A DNA stretch of 64,000 bases from Planctomycetota bacterium (GTDB taxonomy: Bacteria > Planctomycetota > Phycisphaerae > UBA1845): positions 1 through 64,000 of the forward strand of contig JAKQDH010000087.1 of the NCBI GenBank assembly GCA_029558835.1, given 5' to 3'. The notes beneath the pieces are model-generated. The model was not told the DNA's origin. It made no database searches and saw only the letters and a list, made by a program, of their open reading frames with translations. The position numbers and the translations under genes were made by a program. Positions within the stretch are counted from its first letter, which is position 1, and every line of letters starts with the position of its first letter. This document shows, in pieces, positions 1 through 8,862 of this stretch.

Positions 1-229
1 TCCCGATGATCTGCCGGATGATGACTACTTCGACGACCAGTTCACCATTCGCAAGGTGGAGCCGGGCACGCTGTACCTGGACGCGTTCCTGGAGGGCGGC
101 GAGGACATCGAGATCGCGCTCCCGAAGGCATTGACGGCCAAGGCCCGCGCCGGCTGGTCGGTCAACCTGGAACTGGCGCGCGTGCGCGGGAAGTGGCGCA
201 TCCTCGGCGTCGGCAACGTCTGCCCCTGA
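1..229 (+). CDS. 3' end of an unidentified protein gene
   Basis: The window opens inside a plus-strand reading frame (frame starting at base 2) that runs without a stop to TGA at 227-229. The visible 75 residues are acidic at first (PDDLPDDDYFDDQF), then look like a small beta-rich domain (GTLYLDAFLEGGEDIEIALP) and end WRILGVGNVCP. I recognise no family. The start lies outside the window. The convergent kinase gene ends at 352, so 230-351 is a short convergent gap in which I see no clear terminator. Confidence 0.6.
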   Translation, partial: PDDLPDDDYFDDQFTIRKVEPGTLYLDAFLEGGEDIEIALPKALTAKARAGWSVNLELARVRGKWRILGVGNVCP

Positions 230-351
230 CAGGACGTGTCTGATTGCCGGGCGGTAGTGGAGAGGGCGGGCGTCGCCCGCCCGCATCGACCGTAGCGGAC
301 GTGGGGCACCAAGACGCGGGGGGCTGCGTGGCCAGCTCGAGCCGGGCCGGT

Positions 352-3300
352 CTACCGACTTGTACGCCCGTCGGGAGAATCCGTGGGCTTCTCGCGCCGC
401 CACAGTCGCACGATCCCATCCCTCGCGCCCGACGCAAGCAGTGTCCCATTGGAGTTGAAACACAGGGAGTGCACCGCCTCGTCGTGGCCGCGCAACGTCA
501 GCAGGTCGTTACCCGTCGTGACATCCCATACCTTGATCGTGTGATCCTGACATCCCGAGACCACGCGCGTGCCATCAGGGCTGAACGCGACCGAGAGTAC
601 CACATCACTGTGCCCCCGCAGAGTCTGCAGCTCCCGGCCGCTCGCCGTCGCCCAGATCCTGACCGTATGATCGAACGACGCCGTGGCGATCCTGCCTCCA
701 TCCGGGGAGAAGGTCACCTGCCGCACCACTCCTCCATGCCCGTGCAGCGTATGCAGGAGCGACCCGGTCGTGGCGTCCCAAAGCCGCGCGGTCTTGTCAT
801 CCGAGCCGGTAGCGATCAAAGTGCCTGACTGGTCGAAAGCCAGACAGTGGATCGGACCGGCGTGCCCTAAGAGCCGGGCAGCAAGTGCTCCTGTGCGTAC
901 ATCCCAGATCTCGGCCAGCGTCTCGTCGTGGCCCGTGATGGCCACCAGCCGGCCATCCCTGCTGAACGCCGCCCTGCTCACGAGGCGGTTGTTCGGTGTG
1001 ATCCGAGACAGCTTGTGCACGTGATCCGTGGAGGCATCCCAGCCAGCGCTGATGTCCCAGACGTACACACCGTTTTCCTCCTCCTGCGAACCGCCTGTGG
1101 CAAACAGCAGCTTCTGCTCATCGGGCAGCAGCACCACCGCCAGTATCCCTCCCTGTTCGACCAACGGCGCGCACAAAGGCTCTCCCGAAACCGCGTTCCA
1201 GAGCCCCAGCTTCCCGTCGCGACAGCCGGTCACGAGCAGCGCGCCATCGGAGCTGAAGGCGAGCGCGTGGACGTACTTGTCCTTGTCGCGATCGCCGCTG
1301 CGCACGGTGAGGACCGAATTGCGCGTACTGCGGGCCGCGTCCCACAGTTTGACCGTTCCATCAGCAGAGCACGAGGCGAGCCAGGCACCGTCAGCGCTGA
1401 AGGCCACTCCCCGGACTGCAGCCTCATGCCCGACATACGTCCGGAGGGCGTTGTCTGTACTCGTGTCCGAGACGCGGACGGCATGATCCTCCGAACCTGA
1501 GACCAGCCAGCTCCCGTCGGGGCTGAGGGCGAGGCTGGTTACCGACCGATCATGTCTGGCGAATCGGCGCACGCCGGACTCCAACTTCGTATCTCCCGTC
1601 CAGATGGTATGATCCTTGGCTCCCAGGAAGAAACGGGAACCGTCTGGGCTAACGGCGATGTCGGTAATGCCCCAGCACGGGACTTCCTGAGACTGAAGCT
1701 CCTCACCGCTGGACACATCCCAGCGCCTGACGATGCCGTCCTCGCCGCCCGTCAGGAATGTCGTGCCGTCGGGCAGGAACGCAATGGCGTTGATGGTGTA
1801 GTCGCCGGTGGGTATTGACACGACCTCACCTGACGACAAGTCGATGATTCCGATCGTACCCTCGGGAGCATCGCCCGTCGCCGTACCAGCCACAAGTTTC
1901 GTCCCGTCCGAGCTGAAAGCCAAGGAGACGATCGATCCACCCAGCGCGTTCTCGAACGTCCTGAGCAATTCACCCGTCCGCGCATCCCACAGCCGAACGT
2001 CCTGATCGGCTGACCCAGTAGCGATAGTACACCCGGCCCCATCAATCGCGATACAGTTGACGCAGTCTTCATGTCCCTGGTGTGACCACATCTGCCGCCG
2101 GCTGCCGATGTCCCAGCACCCGACTGTTTGGTCGTTGGAGACGGAGTATAGGAGTGCACCATCAGGGCTAAATGCCACATCCAGGACGGCGTCGGTATGT
2201 CCACACAGCGTCGCCGCGCTTTCGTCAAGGTGAGCTACCAGGTACTGCCATTCCCAGTTCTGCCGGAAGCGCTGCGGGACGTGGTCCAGAAGCTCTGAGG
2301 CCTCGGCAGCGCGGTAGAGCTCGAGGGCTCGGCTGGACGCCCCCAGAGTTGCCACATAACGCTGCCAGTCCGCGGCCTGCCACGCCCGCAGGGACGTAAT
2401 CAGCGCCGCGGTCAGCAAGAGAACGACAGCCGCTGCAACCGCCAGGGGTACACGATAACGGTGCAGTGTCCTCCGCAGAACGTACCATCCGTTCCCCGTG
2501 TCGATGGGTTCACCGGCCAAGTGGCGGCTGATGTCGTCGGCCAGCGCTGCCGCACTCGAGTAGCGCTCCCGCGGCTCCTTGCGCAGGCACTTGAGCACGA
2601 TGAAATCGACATCGCGGTCCATGCCCTTCTTCAGGGCGCTTGGCCTGGCCGGACCGACGTGGAGAATGGTGTTGACCACGGCCTCCAGACTAGCGTTGCT
2701 GTCCACGTCATAGGGATGCTTGCCGGTAAGTACTTTGCAGATGACGACACCGAGAGAGTAGATGTCGGTGGCGGTGGTAATCGGCGCGCTGCGGACCTGT
2801 TCGGGGCTGGCGTAGGAGGGAGTGAAAAGCCGCAGCTGGGCCAGGGTGATGGTGCTGTCCCCGGCGGCCTCTTCGGCCTTGAGCACTTTTGCGATGCCGA
2901 AATCCAGCAGTTTCGGCACGCCGTCGCGGGTAACCAGGATGTTGTTGGGCTTCAGATCGCAGTGGGCGACGAGGGCCTGATGGGCCGAGCCGACCGCCCG
3001 ACAGAGCTTCTCGATAAGACGCAGCCGTTCGCGTGTCGACAGCCGGTGCTGTTCGCAATACTCATCGATCGGCAGGCCGGTGACATACTCCATAACGAGG
3101 TACGGGCTGCCGTCTTCTGTCGTCCCGGCATCGTGCAGGACCGTGATGTTCTCGTTCTTCAGGTCGGCCAGAATCTGCCGCTCCCGCTGGAACTGTTCCA
3201 GGAGTCTCCGTGTGTCCATGCCGGGCTTGATGAACTTGATCGCGGCGACCCTCTTGAACTTCTGGTCCGCCCGTTCTGCCCGCCACACTTCGCCCATCCC

Positions 3301-3453
3301 GCTGTCGTTGTCGATGCGTTCGATCAGTTCGTAGGCACCGACCCGTTCACCCGCCCAGTGCCGGCTGAGCCGGGGGGGCAGGGAGCCCTCCCAGAACTGC
3401 TTCGATCCCTGTGATGGGTCGCCTGAGGCTGATCCACCTTGTACGTCGGGCAT
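352..3453 (-). CDS. Ser/Thr protein kinase with 14 C-terminal WD40 repeats
   Basis: Membrane-anchored Hanks-type kinase of about 1033 residues. The kinase domain is roughly residues 40-300: Lys in VAAIKFIK, the planctomycete-type GMDT signature after it, RERQ in helix C, the catalytic loop HCDLKPNN, DFG, and SPEQ in the activation segment. One transmembrane helix (VPLAVAAAVVLLLTAALI) follows. The rest is about 14 WD40 repeats, enough for two seven-bladed propellers. Oddities: the usual HRD is HCD, and the glycine loop reads DNDSGMGEV, missing the first glycines, so activity may be altered. I place the start at 3453 (ATG, MPDVQGG) because GGAG lies 8 nt upstream; the frame is open 49 codons further up with no better signal. 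It is divergent from the sigma factor/small protein pair, a common planctomycete arrangement. Confidence 0.93.
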   Translation of the reverse strand: MPDVQGGSASGDPSQGSKQFWEGSLPPRLSRHWAGERVGAYELIERIDNDSGMGEVWRAERADQKFKRVAAIKFIKPGMDTRRLLEQFQRERQILADLKNENITVLHDAGTTEDGSPYLVMEYVTGLPIDEYCEQHRLSTRERLRLIEKLCRAVGSAHQALVAHCDLKPNNILVTRDGVPKLLDFGIAKVLKAEEAAGDSTITLAQLRLFTPSYASPEQVRSAPITTATDIYSLGVVICKVLTGKHPYDVDSNASLEAVVNTILHVGPARPSALKKGMDRDVDFIVLKCLRKEPRERYSSAAALADDISRHLAGEPIDTGNGWYVLRRTLHRYRVPLAVAAAVVLLLTAALITSLRAWQAADWQRYVATLGASSRALELYRAAEASELLDHVPQRFRQNWEWQYLVAHLDESAATLCGHTDAVLDVAFSPDGALLYSVSNDQTVGCWDIGSRRQMWSHQGHEDCVNCIAIDGAGCTIATGSADQDVRLWDARTGELLRTFENALGGSIVSLAFSSDGTKLVAGTATGDAPEGTIGIIDLSSGEVVSIPTGDYTINAIAFLPDGTTFLTGGEDGIVRRWDVSSGEELQSQEVPCWGITDIAVSPDGSRFFLGAKDHTIWTGDTKLESGVRRFARHDRSVTSLALSPDGSWLVSGSEDHAVRVSDTSTDNALRTYVGHEAAVRGVAFSADGAWLASCSADGTVKLWDAARSTRNSVLTVRSGDRDKDKYVHALAFSSDGALLVTGCRDGKLGLWNAVSGEPLCAPLVEQGGILAVVLLPDEQKLLFATGGSQEEENGVYVWDISAGWDASTDHVHKLSRITPNNRLVSRAAFSRDGRLVAITGHDETLAEIWDVRTGALAARLLGHAGPIHCLAFDQSGTLIATGSDDKTARLWDATTGSLLHTLHGHGGVVRQVTFSPDGGRIATASFDHTVRIWATASGRELQTLRGHSDVVLSVAFSPDGTRVVSGCQDHTIKVWDVTTGNDLLTLRGHDEAVHSLCFNSNGTLLASGARDGIVRLWRREKPTDSPDGRTSR

Positions 3454-3755
3454 TGGACATGCTCCGCAGCAAAAGAGCGCTACCGCATGGGACTCTGCGC
3501 GAGGCCGTTCGTGCGGCCGCGCCGGCGACGGACGCTTCCGGGGCCAGTCGCATCCAGGCAAAGGGAAGCACCTGCACCCACACCGCGCCGCTTCCCGCAA
3601 TCCTCACTCACACGGACAGCGCACCTTGCATTGTGGCGCGCCCCTGAGCTTAACCCCGACCCATTGTGTCAATTCTGGTAGTCGCTTAGCATTCTATCAA
3701 ACACCCGCTATTTCCGACACCCCCACAGTCGTTCTCCGTCTATCTGGGGAAGGGG
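3454..3755. promoter_or_regulatory. Divergent promoter region between kinase and sigma factor genes
   Basis: About 300 bases with no convincing gene. Both flanking genes must start here. On the plus strand TTGTGT (3664-3669), a 17-nt spacer and TAGCAT (3687-3692) is a weak sigma70-like match. On the minus strand TTGACA (3672-3667) is a good -35 element, but the best -10 (TAAGCT) is only 14 nt away. These are visual matches only. Confidence 0.3.
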
Positions 3756-4535
3756 ATGCGGGCGCAGGTCGTCGCTGACGGCATGCCTGAGGGTGCGGGC
3801 AGGCACGGGAGGGCGAGTGCGAAGATGTGCTCTACACAGGTTGGGCAGGTAGCGCGACAGGCATTCCAGCCGACCCAGGTGACGTGGATCCTGGCCGCAC
3901 TGGCCAGGGGAACTTCGGGGCGGCGCGACGTAAACCGCCACCTTATGGAGGTTTATGCGCAGCCGTTGGAGGTTTATGTCCGCGGCAGTTCCTGTCGCTG
4001 GGCGGGCGAGCCGATGGAGATCGTCCACGGTTTCCTGGCGGACCGGCTGGGCCGGGCGGACTACTTCGAGAAGTGGCAGCGAAGCGGCCTCCCTTTGCGC
4101 AAGTGGCTGATCAATGGCCTGCACTTCTATCTCCGGGAGATCGCCGACAGCCATCCGGACGCCTTGCGCGGTGACGGGTGGGAATCGCTCCTCCGCGATC
4201 CTTCTCAAGGTCCGAAGACCAAGCTAATGGTCGCTGTCGACCGAGCTTGTATGGCCACGATCGTCCGGCAAGCCCTCGTGGATGCAGGGCGGGAATGCGA
4301 AAGGCGGGGGCTCGGCAGACACTGGCAGGCCTTCCAGCTCTACTACTTCCGGGATCTTCCCTTTGCTGACGTGGCTTGCGACCTGAACGAGAAAGTGGAG
4401 AAGGCAAAGCAGATGACACGGATTGCGCGGGAATACTTTCGCAGCGCTGTCCGGGAGCTGTTCATCCGTGACGGCGCCGATCCGGAGCATGTGGACGATG
4501 CGATACGCTCACTTCTGAAGGATGCCGAGTCATGA
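3756..4535 (+). CDS. ECF-type RNA polymerase sigma factor (planctomycete group)
   Basis: Predicted alternative sigma factor. The first section (TQVTWILAALARG, then LMEVYAQPLEVYVRG) resembles the opening of planctomycete ECF factors, where a Thr-rich start leads into region 2. The middle (EIVHGFLADRL) fits the region 2 DxVQxFF-type helix. The C-terminal half has the region 4 layout: LPFADVACDLNEKVEKAKQM as helix-turn-helix, then a conserved tail. ATG 3756 gives 259 residues; ATG 3825 (MCSTQVG) is a possible shorter start with GGGAGGG 11 nt upstream, and the family match begins after it. The stop overlaps the next start (ATGA), so the two are translationally coupled. Divergence from the kinase suggests kinase-linked regulation; this is inferred. 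Confidence 0.8.
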   Translation: MRAQVVADGMPEGAGRHGRASAKMCSTQVGQVARQAFQPTQVTWILAALARGTSGRRDVNRHLMEVYAQPLEVYVRGSSCRWAGEPMEIVHGFLADRLGRADYFEKWQRSGLPLRKWLINGLHFYLREIADSHPDALRGDGWESLLRDPSQGPKTKLMVAVDRACMATIVRQALVDAGRECERRGLGRHWQAFQLYYFRDLPFADVACDLNEKVEKAKQMTRIAREYFRSAVRELFIRDGADPEHVDDAIRSLLKDAES

Positions 4536-5032
4536 AGGACAAACCGTCGCCCAAGACCGCTGGCGAGCTGCCTTCGCTAACACCTACCATGGCCTCCCGC
4601 CTGCTGCGCCTGGGCTTGAGCGAGTCTGACCAGCCGGTCGACCTTCTGCTCGAGCGGGTGCAGGCCGCGGAGGGGGCGAGGTGGTTCGCCTCGGCCGTGA
4701 CGGCTGTCTTCGGCGAATCGGCCGGCCGCCCCGGAGCGGAGCTTCTGTCCCCGGCCACTACCCTCGCGCGGCTGAGGCTATGGAAACGCCAGTGCACGGC
4801 CTTGGCTGAGCAGGCCGCCGACCAAGATTCCTGGCTACAGGCCATGCTGGGCTACTTCCTGGCGGTGGCGGCCGCCCTCGCCCACCACCAGGCGATGATT
4901 ACCGATCGCCCGCCCGGAGAGGCACAGGCCACGCTCGCCAAGCTCGCCGCTGCGGTGCCGTTGCCCTGGTCGAATCTGCTGTCCCAGGCGTCCAGGAACG
5001 CCCGCAGCCTAGAAACTCAGACGCCGCCCTGA
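4532..5032 (+). CDS. Hypothetical protein coupled to the ECF sigma factor
   Basis: A 166-residue protein with ATGA overlap to the sigma factor gene. No signal peptide or transmembrane helix is obvious; it is helical and Ala/Leu-rich (SAVTAVFGESAG, AMLGYFLAVAAALAHHQAMI). I do not recognise a domain. A similarly sized small protein sits between sigma factor and kinase at 15698-16201, so it may be an accessory or anti-sigma-like partner, but only position supports that. Confidence 0.7.
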   Translation: MKDKPSPKTAGELPSLTPTMASRLLRLGLSESDQPVDLLLERVQAAEGARWFASAVTAVFGESAGRPGAELLSPATTLARLRLWKRQCTALAEQAADQDSWLQAMLGYFLAVAAALAHHQAMITDRPPGEAQATLAKLAAAVPLPWSNLLSQASRNARSLETQTPP

Positions 5033-5230
5033 TCATCCTGGTCGCCCAGCCAGTTCTCGCCCCATCCAGCGCGTACCCCCTTCCGAACCGCAGGTATATC
5101 AGAGGGGGAATCTCGCGCGCTGCCTCCGCCCGATGCGGACAAAGCGGCTGTCTGTCACCTCTCCCACCGGGAAAGCTCCGTCTTCCGGCGCCGCCTCGCA
5201 CAGCAAGCCATGTCCAAGGACCGCAAACCG

Positions 5231-5254
5231 CCCGCTGCGCGGCGGGACTTTTTT
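5231..5254 (+). terminator. Possible intrinsic terminator
   Basis: Short stem CCCGC/GCGGG (5231-5235 with 5242-5246, loop TGCGCG) followed by a six-T run at 5249-5254. It is about 200 nt after the sigma-factor operon. The rest of 5033-5451 holds no gene I can support. Confidence 0.4.
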
Positions 5255-5451
5255 CTTTATGAGGCCCCCGTCGTCGTCGTCCGGCTCTATCTCGTGCAGG
5301 AGGTTGAGCGGCAGTCTGCTGTTTCGCCCAGTGGTCTAGTCCTTTGCGGGTCTCGCGGTGCGCCGGTACGGGCGTTCGTGCCGGGACCGCCCCGTGGGGG
5401 GGATCTGTCTGCGTATGCAAGTCTGCGTACCTCGTACAAGGAGAAAGAACC

Positions 5452-7917
5452 ATGAACGTCGCCAAATGTATGTTCAGCTTCTTCATGGCAGCCCTGCCCC
5501 TGCAAGCGCAGGAGGTATACGTCCAGAATTTCGAGAATCCAGCGGATCCACTTGTCGAGTGGTCGAATCCCAACACCGACGTGACGCCAGGCACCGATCT
5601 GCACCCGCCGGATCGATTCCTTGGTCAGTTTGGGAACACGCAAGGCTCTCCAATCACTTTGACGCTGACTGACCTGCCGGCCCATGCGTGGGTCATGGTT
5701 TCCTTTGACGTCTATGTCATTCGGACCATGGACGGCAACGGGCCGTACGGTGGCCCCGACGGCTGGTCCGCGGCATGGGCCCTCGATGAGTCCGGGCCTG
5801 CCGAGACGCTTCTCTACACCACCTTCTCGAACAACTGGGGTACCCACACGCAGGACTACCCGGCCGAGTACGGCCATGGCAACTACCCTGCCGGCGAAGG
5901 TGCGTTTGAAACCAACACGCTGGGCTACGTTCTGAGCGTACCCAGAGACTCGGTCTATCGCTTCCCCGACGCGCAGCATGGGTGGTATCTCCGCTTCGAA
6001 CATGCCGCCTCAACGCTCGTGCTGCGGTTCACCAGTTATCAGAACCAGCAGCCTGCGGACGAAAGCTGGGGAGTGGATAACGTCGTGGTGACGATTGCGC
6101 CCGATTGCAACGGGAACGGCATTCCCGATGACTGCGATCTGTCCTGCGCAGGCCAGTGCGGCGTAGAATTTCCGACGAGCTGCGGCCAGAGCGTGGACTG
6201 CAATGAAAACGGCGTCCCCGACGAATGGGAGCTGACCACCGCAGGCGAGTGGACCTACCTGCCCCACAATAGCCACTCGTATCGTCTGAGCCCGGCCCCG
6301 GGTTTCTGGGCGGATGGAGAGGCGGAGGCAGTCTGCCTCGGCGGGCATCTGGCCACGATTCGTGATGCAGTCGAAGACCAGTGGATTTGCGAAGCACTCG
6401 CGGTGCCCGGGCAGGACGTTTTCATGGGCCTCCATCAACCGCCTGGCAGTGAGGAACCGGCCGGCGGGTGGACATGGCTCACCGATGATCCCGTCATCTA
6501 CACAAACTGGAGTCCGGGCGAGCCCAATGATTGGGGCGATGGAGAAGATTGCGCCGTCATGTGCTACAGCGGAACCGAAGCCTGGGCAGACTATCCCTGC
6601 GCAGACGAAGAAAGCATGTACCAAGGCGTCATCGAGCGAGACGGCATTCCTCCCGCTGACTGCAACGACAACGGTACACTGGATGAGTGCGATCTGGGTG
6701 AGTATTACTTCGTGACCGAGTGGGGAGAACTCGGAACTGAGCCGGGCCAATTCCACAACCCCTACGGTATGGCCGTGGATTCACGCGGATTCGTCTACGT
6801 CTGCGATCACTCCAACAACCGTGTTCAGAAGTTTTACCCGGATGGCACGTTGTTTGGTGAGCCCTGGCCAACGGAAGGCATGCCCCACAGCATTGCCATC
6901 TACGAACCGGAAGGCAGCTCGGGTGATTGCTATGCCTATGTCAGCCTCTTCTTCTTGGAGTCCGGCGGCCACGGATACCGGGTTCTGAAGTTCACGTGTG
7001 CCGGTGACCGCCTGCCGGAGGGTGACCTGGGGGCGGATCACGTGGGCGGCGGCGATGGCGAGTTCGACAGCCCGGCAGGTGTGGCCGTGGACGCGGAGGG
7101 ATGCGTGTACGTGTCTGACTGGAGCAACCGCCTCCAGAAGTTCTGCGACCTGAATCAAGAGGAACCTCTGGATTTCGTCTGCTCTTCAGGGGGCTTCAGT
7201 GACCCTTATGGCGTGGCGCTCGACCAGGACGGGCGCGTCATGGTGTGCGACACAATGCACCGGCGAATCGTCTTCCTCGATGGAGACGACTGCGAGTACC
7301 TGCATGAATGGGACATGGCGGATGTTCTGTCCGGCTTCGGTCCGAGCTGGATCGCGGTGGACTCTGCGGGAGACGTGTATGTGACGGACACTGACCTTAC
7401 ACCCCACCAGGTCATGAAGTTCGCCGCAGACACCTCCGAAAGGACGTTGCTTACCAGTTGGGGTCCGTGGGGTAGCGGGCCCGGTGAATTCCAAGGCTCG
7501 ACTGGAATCGCGGTTGACAACGCGGGAAACGTCTACGTGGGAGATCAACTCCCGGATCGAATCCAGAAGTTCAGGGACTGGTCGGACTGCAACAACAACG
7601 GCATCCTCGACGAGTGTGACATGGCCGATTGCGACGGCTCGTACTGGTGTGAGGACTGCAACAACAACGGCATACTGGATGGCTGCGAGCCGGACTTCGA
7701 TGGTGATCACGTGATCGACGATTGCGACGATGACGTCGACGATGACGGCGTGTTGAACGACGATGACGTCTGCGACTATACGCCTCATCCGCTCCCGCCC
7801 GGTGCGGTGCTGCAGCCGGACGGGACACTGCGCGGCGACATCGACGGTGACTGCGACTGCGATCTCGAGGACTTCGCCATCTTGCAGGCGGACTTCACCG
7901 GCCCGGCCCGACCATAG
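5452..7917 (+). CDS. Secreted C-type lectin / NHL-repeat protein with dockerin-like end
   Basis: Predicted 821-residue exported surface or matrix protein. ATG 5452 is chosen because AAGGAGA lies 7 nt upstream and a signal peptide (MFSFFMAALPLQAQ) follows directly. Order: beta-sandwich-like region to about residue 215; Ca-binding DCNGNGIPDDCD-type motifs; a C-type lectin domain (about 260-400, with GGHLATIRDAVED, WSPGEPNDWGDGEDCAVM and WADYPC); about five or six NHL repeats (GQFHNPYGMAVDSRGFVYV-type) making a propeller; more DCNNNGILDECD motifs; and a final dockerin-like half-repeat (DIDGDCDCDLEDFAILQ). It ends FTGPARP, close to the FTGPGQP of the gene ending at 22135. Probable role: glycan- or calcium-dependent adhesion; ligand unknown. 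Confidence 0.88.
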   Translation: MNVAKCMFSFFMAALPLQAQEVYVQNFENPADPLVEWSNPNTDVTPGTDLHPPDRFLGQFGNTQGSPITLTLTDLPAHAWVMVSFDVYVIRTMDGNGPYGGPDGWSAAWALDESGPAETLLYTTFSNNWGTHTQDYPAEYGHGNYPAGEGAFETNTLGYVLSVPRDSVYRFPDAQHGWYLRFEHAASTLVLRFTSYQNQQPADESWGVDNVVVTIAPDCNGNGIPDDCDLSCAGQCGVEFPTSCGQSVDCNENGVPDEWELTTAGEWTYLPHNSHSYRLSPAPGFWADGEAEAVCLGGHLATIRDAVEDQWICEALAVPGQDVFMGLHQPPGSEEPAGGWTWLTDDPVIYTNWSPGEPNDWGDGEDCAVMCYSGTEAWADYPCADEESMYQGVIERDGIPPADCNDNGTLDECDLGEYYFVTEWGELGTEPGQFHNPYGMAVDSRGFVYVCDHSNNRVQKFYPDGTLFGEPWPTEGMPHSIAIYEPEGSSGDCYAYVSLFFLESGGHGYRVLKFTCAGDRLPEGDLGADHVGGGDGEFDSPAGVAVDAEGCVYVSDWSNRLQKFCDLNQEEPLDFVCSSGGFSDPYGVALDQDGRVMVCDTMHRRIVFLDGDDCEYLHEWDMADVLSGFGPSWIAVDSAGDVYVTDTDLTPHQVMKFAADTSERTLLTSWGPWGSGPGEFQGSTGIAVDNAGNVYVGDQLPDRIQKFRDWSDCNNNGILDECDMADCDGSYWCEDCNNNGILDGCEPDFDGDHVIDDCDDDVDDDGVLNDDDVCDYTPHPLPPGAVLQPDGTLRGDIDGDCDCDLEDFAILQADFTGPARP

Positions 7918-7954
7918 CGGCACAACGGTCTGCCTCCAGCCCACGTGACCGACA

Positions 7955-7991
7955 CTCGCCCCGTCGTGGCCTCACCGGCCGGCGGGGCGAG
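7955..7991 (+). terminator. GC-rich hairpin after secreted protein gene, also found after its paralogue
   Basis: Inverted repeat CTCGCCCCGTCG (7955-7966) / CGGCGGGGCGAG (7980-7991) gives a 12-bp stem with one G-T wobble and a 13-nt loop. It has no T run. A matching hairpin of the same stem and loop length lies at 22173-22211, 40 nt after another secreted-protein gene. A terminator or 3' mRNA stabiliser is the simplest reading. Confidence 0.55.
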
Positions 7992-8170
7992 CATACTTGC
8001 CCGCCGGAGGGCTGCGGCGGACGATGCACTCATCCGGGGCGACTGGCGGTTTTTTGGCCAATCTGAAGTCCCCGGAGCATGTGGAGCTGGTTGAATGCGT
8101 CGGAGGGCGGTTTGATGCCGAGGCATTCGATGCGAGCATGATGAACCGGACGCTGGCCGAGTTTAATTGA
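7992..8170 (+). pseudogene. Remnant of a PRiA4_ORF3-like gene
   Basis: Two blocks in different frames match the end of the plasmid pRiA4b ORF-3-like family, whose members carry CPPEDCGG and later GGxFDPEAFD. Here CPPEGCGG is readable from about 7998, and, after a frame change, LKSPEHVELVECVGGRFDAE followed by AFDASMMNRTLAEF ends at TGA 8168-8170. No start or upstream part exists; the secreted protein gene stops just before. The fragment begins right at the base of the hairpin above. This family is often carried by mobile elements, so it may mark an old insertion. Confidence 0.6.
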
Positions 8171-8310
8171 TTGACTCAGTCCCGCGGCTCGTTCGAGCGC
8201 CAGTCTGCAGGCCGCACAATGTAGTCATGGTTTCCCATCCCGACGCCATGCCGCGGAGCCCGATAGACCGTCCCTGACCCGGCTCCTGGTGGGTCCAGCG
8301 TCCCGTTTTC

Positions 8311-8862
8311 GTGGCCGGCTGCTACCCCGGGGACCTTGACGCGGATGCGGCTCGGCGGAAGCTGCGGGCATTGCTGGACGTTGGGATTCGGGCCGTGGTC
8401 TCCCTTCAGTCACGTGAGGAGACCGACGAGGAGGGCAGGCCTTTCGTGCCCTATGAGCCCCTGCTGAAGCAACTGGCGGCCGCTGGCGGTACAGTAGTAT
8501 CTTGTACGCGACATCCGATCGCCGACTGCGGTGCACCGAGACCGGCGGAGATGGTGGCCATCCTGGACGCCATCGATGCGTCGATCGCCGACGCGCGTCC
8601 CGTGTACGTGCACTGCTGGGGCGGCCACGGGCGTACTGCGACAGTGGTTGGCTGCTGGCTCGTCCGGCACGGGTGCTCCGGCACCGACGCCCTCGCGGCA
8701 GTGACAGCCCTCCGCAGGCACGATCACTACCTGCGCGAACAGCCCGCGCCACAGACCGACCAGCAGCGGCAACTGGTGCGGGACTGGGCAGAGTGGGATG
8801 CAATCATTGGCGGCCGTTCGGGCCGGCCATCAACGAGGAGGGAACACGGTGGAGCTTACTGA
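8311..8862 (+). CDS. Dual-specificity/tyrosine-type protein phosphatase
   Basis: Predicted cysteine-dependent phosphatase of 183 residues. The P-loop HCWGGHGRT matches HCx5R(S/T), and HPIAD upstream supplies the likely general-acid Asp. The conserved AGCYPG opening is present, but the usual preceding strand (WWVQRPVFV) lies upstream of the only possible start, GTG 8311, and no ATG lies between it and an in-frame TGA at 8275-8277. No ribosome site is evident before GTG. Either the protein is N-terminally short or there is a nonsense change (upstream ATGs at 8227 and 8248 are in frame). It overlaps the ADP-ribosylglycohydrolase start by 14 nt, so the two are coupled. Confidence 0.8.
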   Translation: MAGCYPGDLDADAARRKLRALLDVGIRAVVSLQSREETDEEGRPFVPYEPLLKQLAAAGGTVVSCTRHPIADCGAPRPAEMVAILDAIDASIADARPVYVHCWGGHGRTATVVGCWLVRHGCSGTDALAAVTALRRHDHYLREQPAPQTDQQRQLVRDWAEWDAIIGGRSGRPSTRREHGGAY

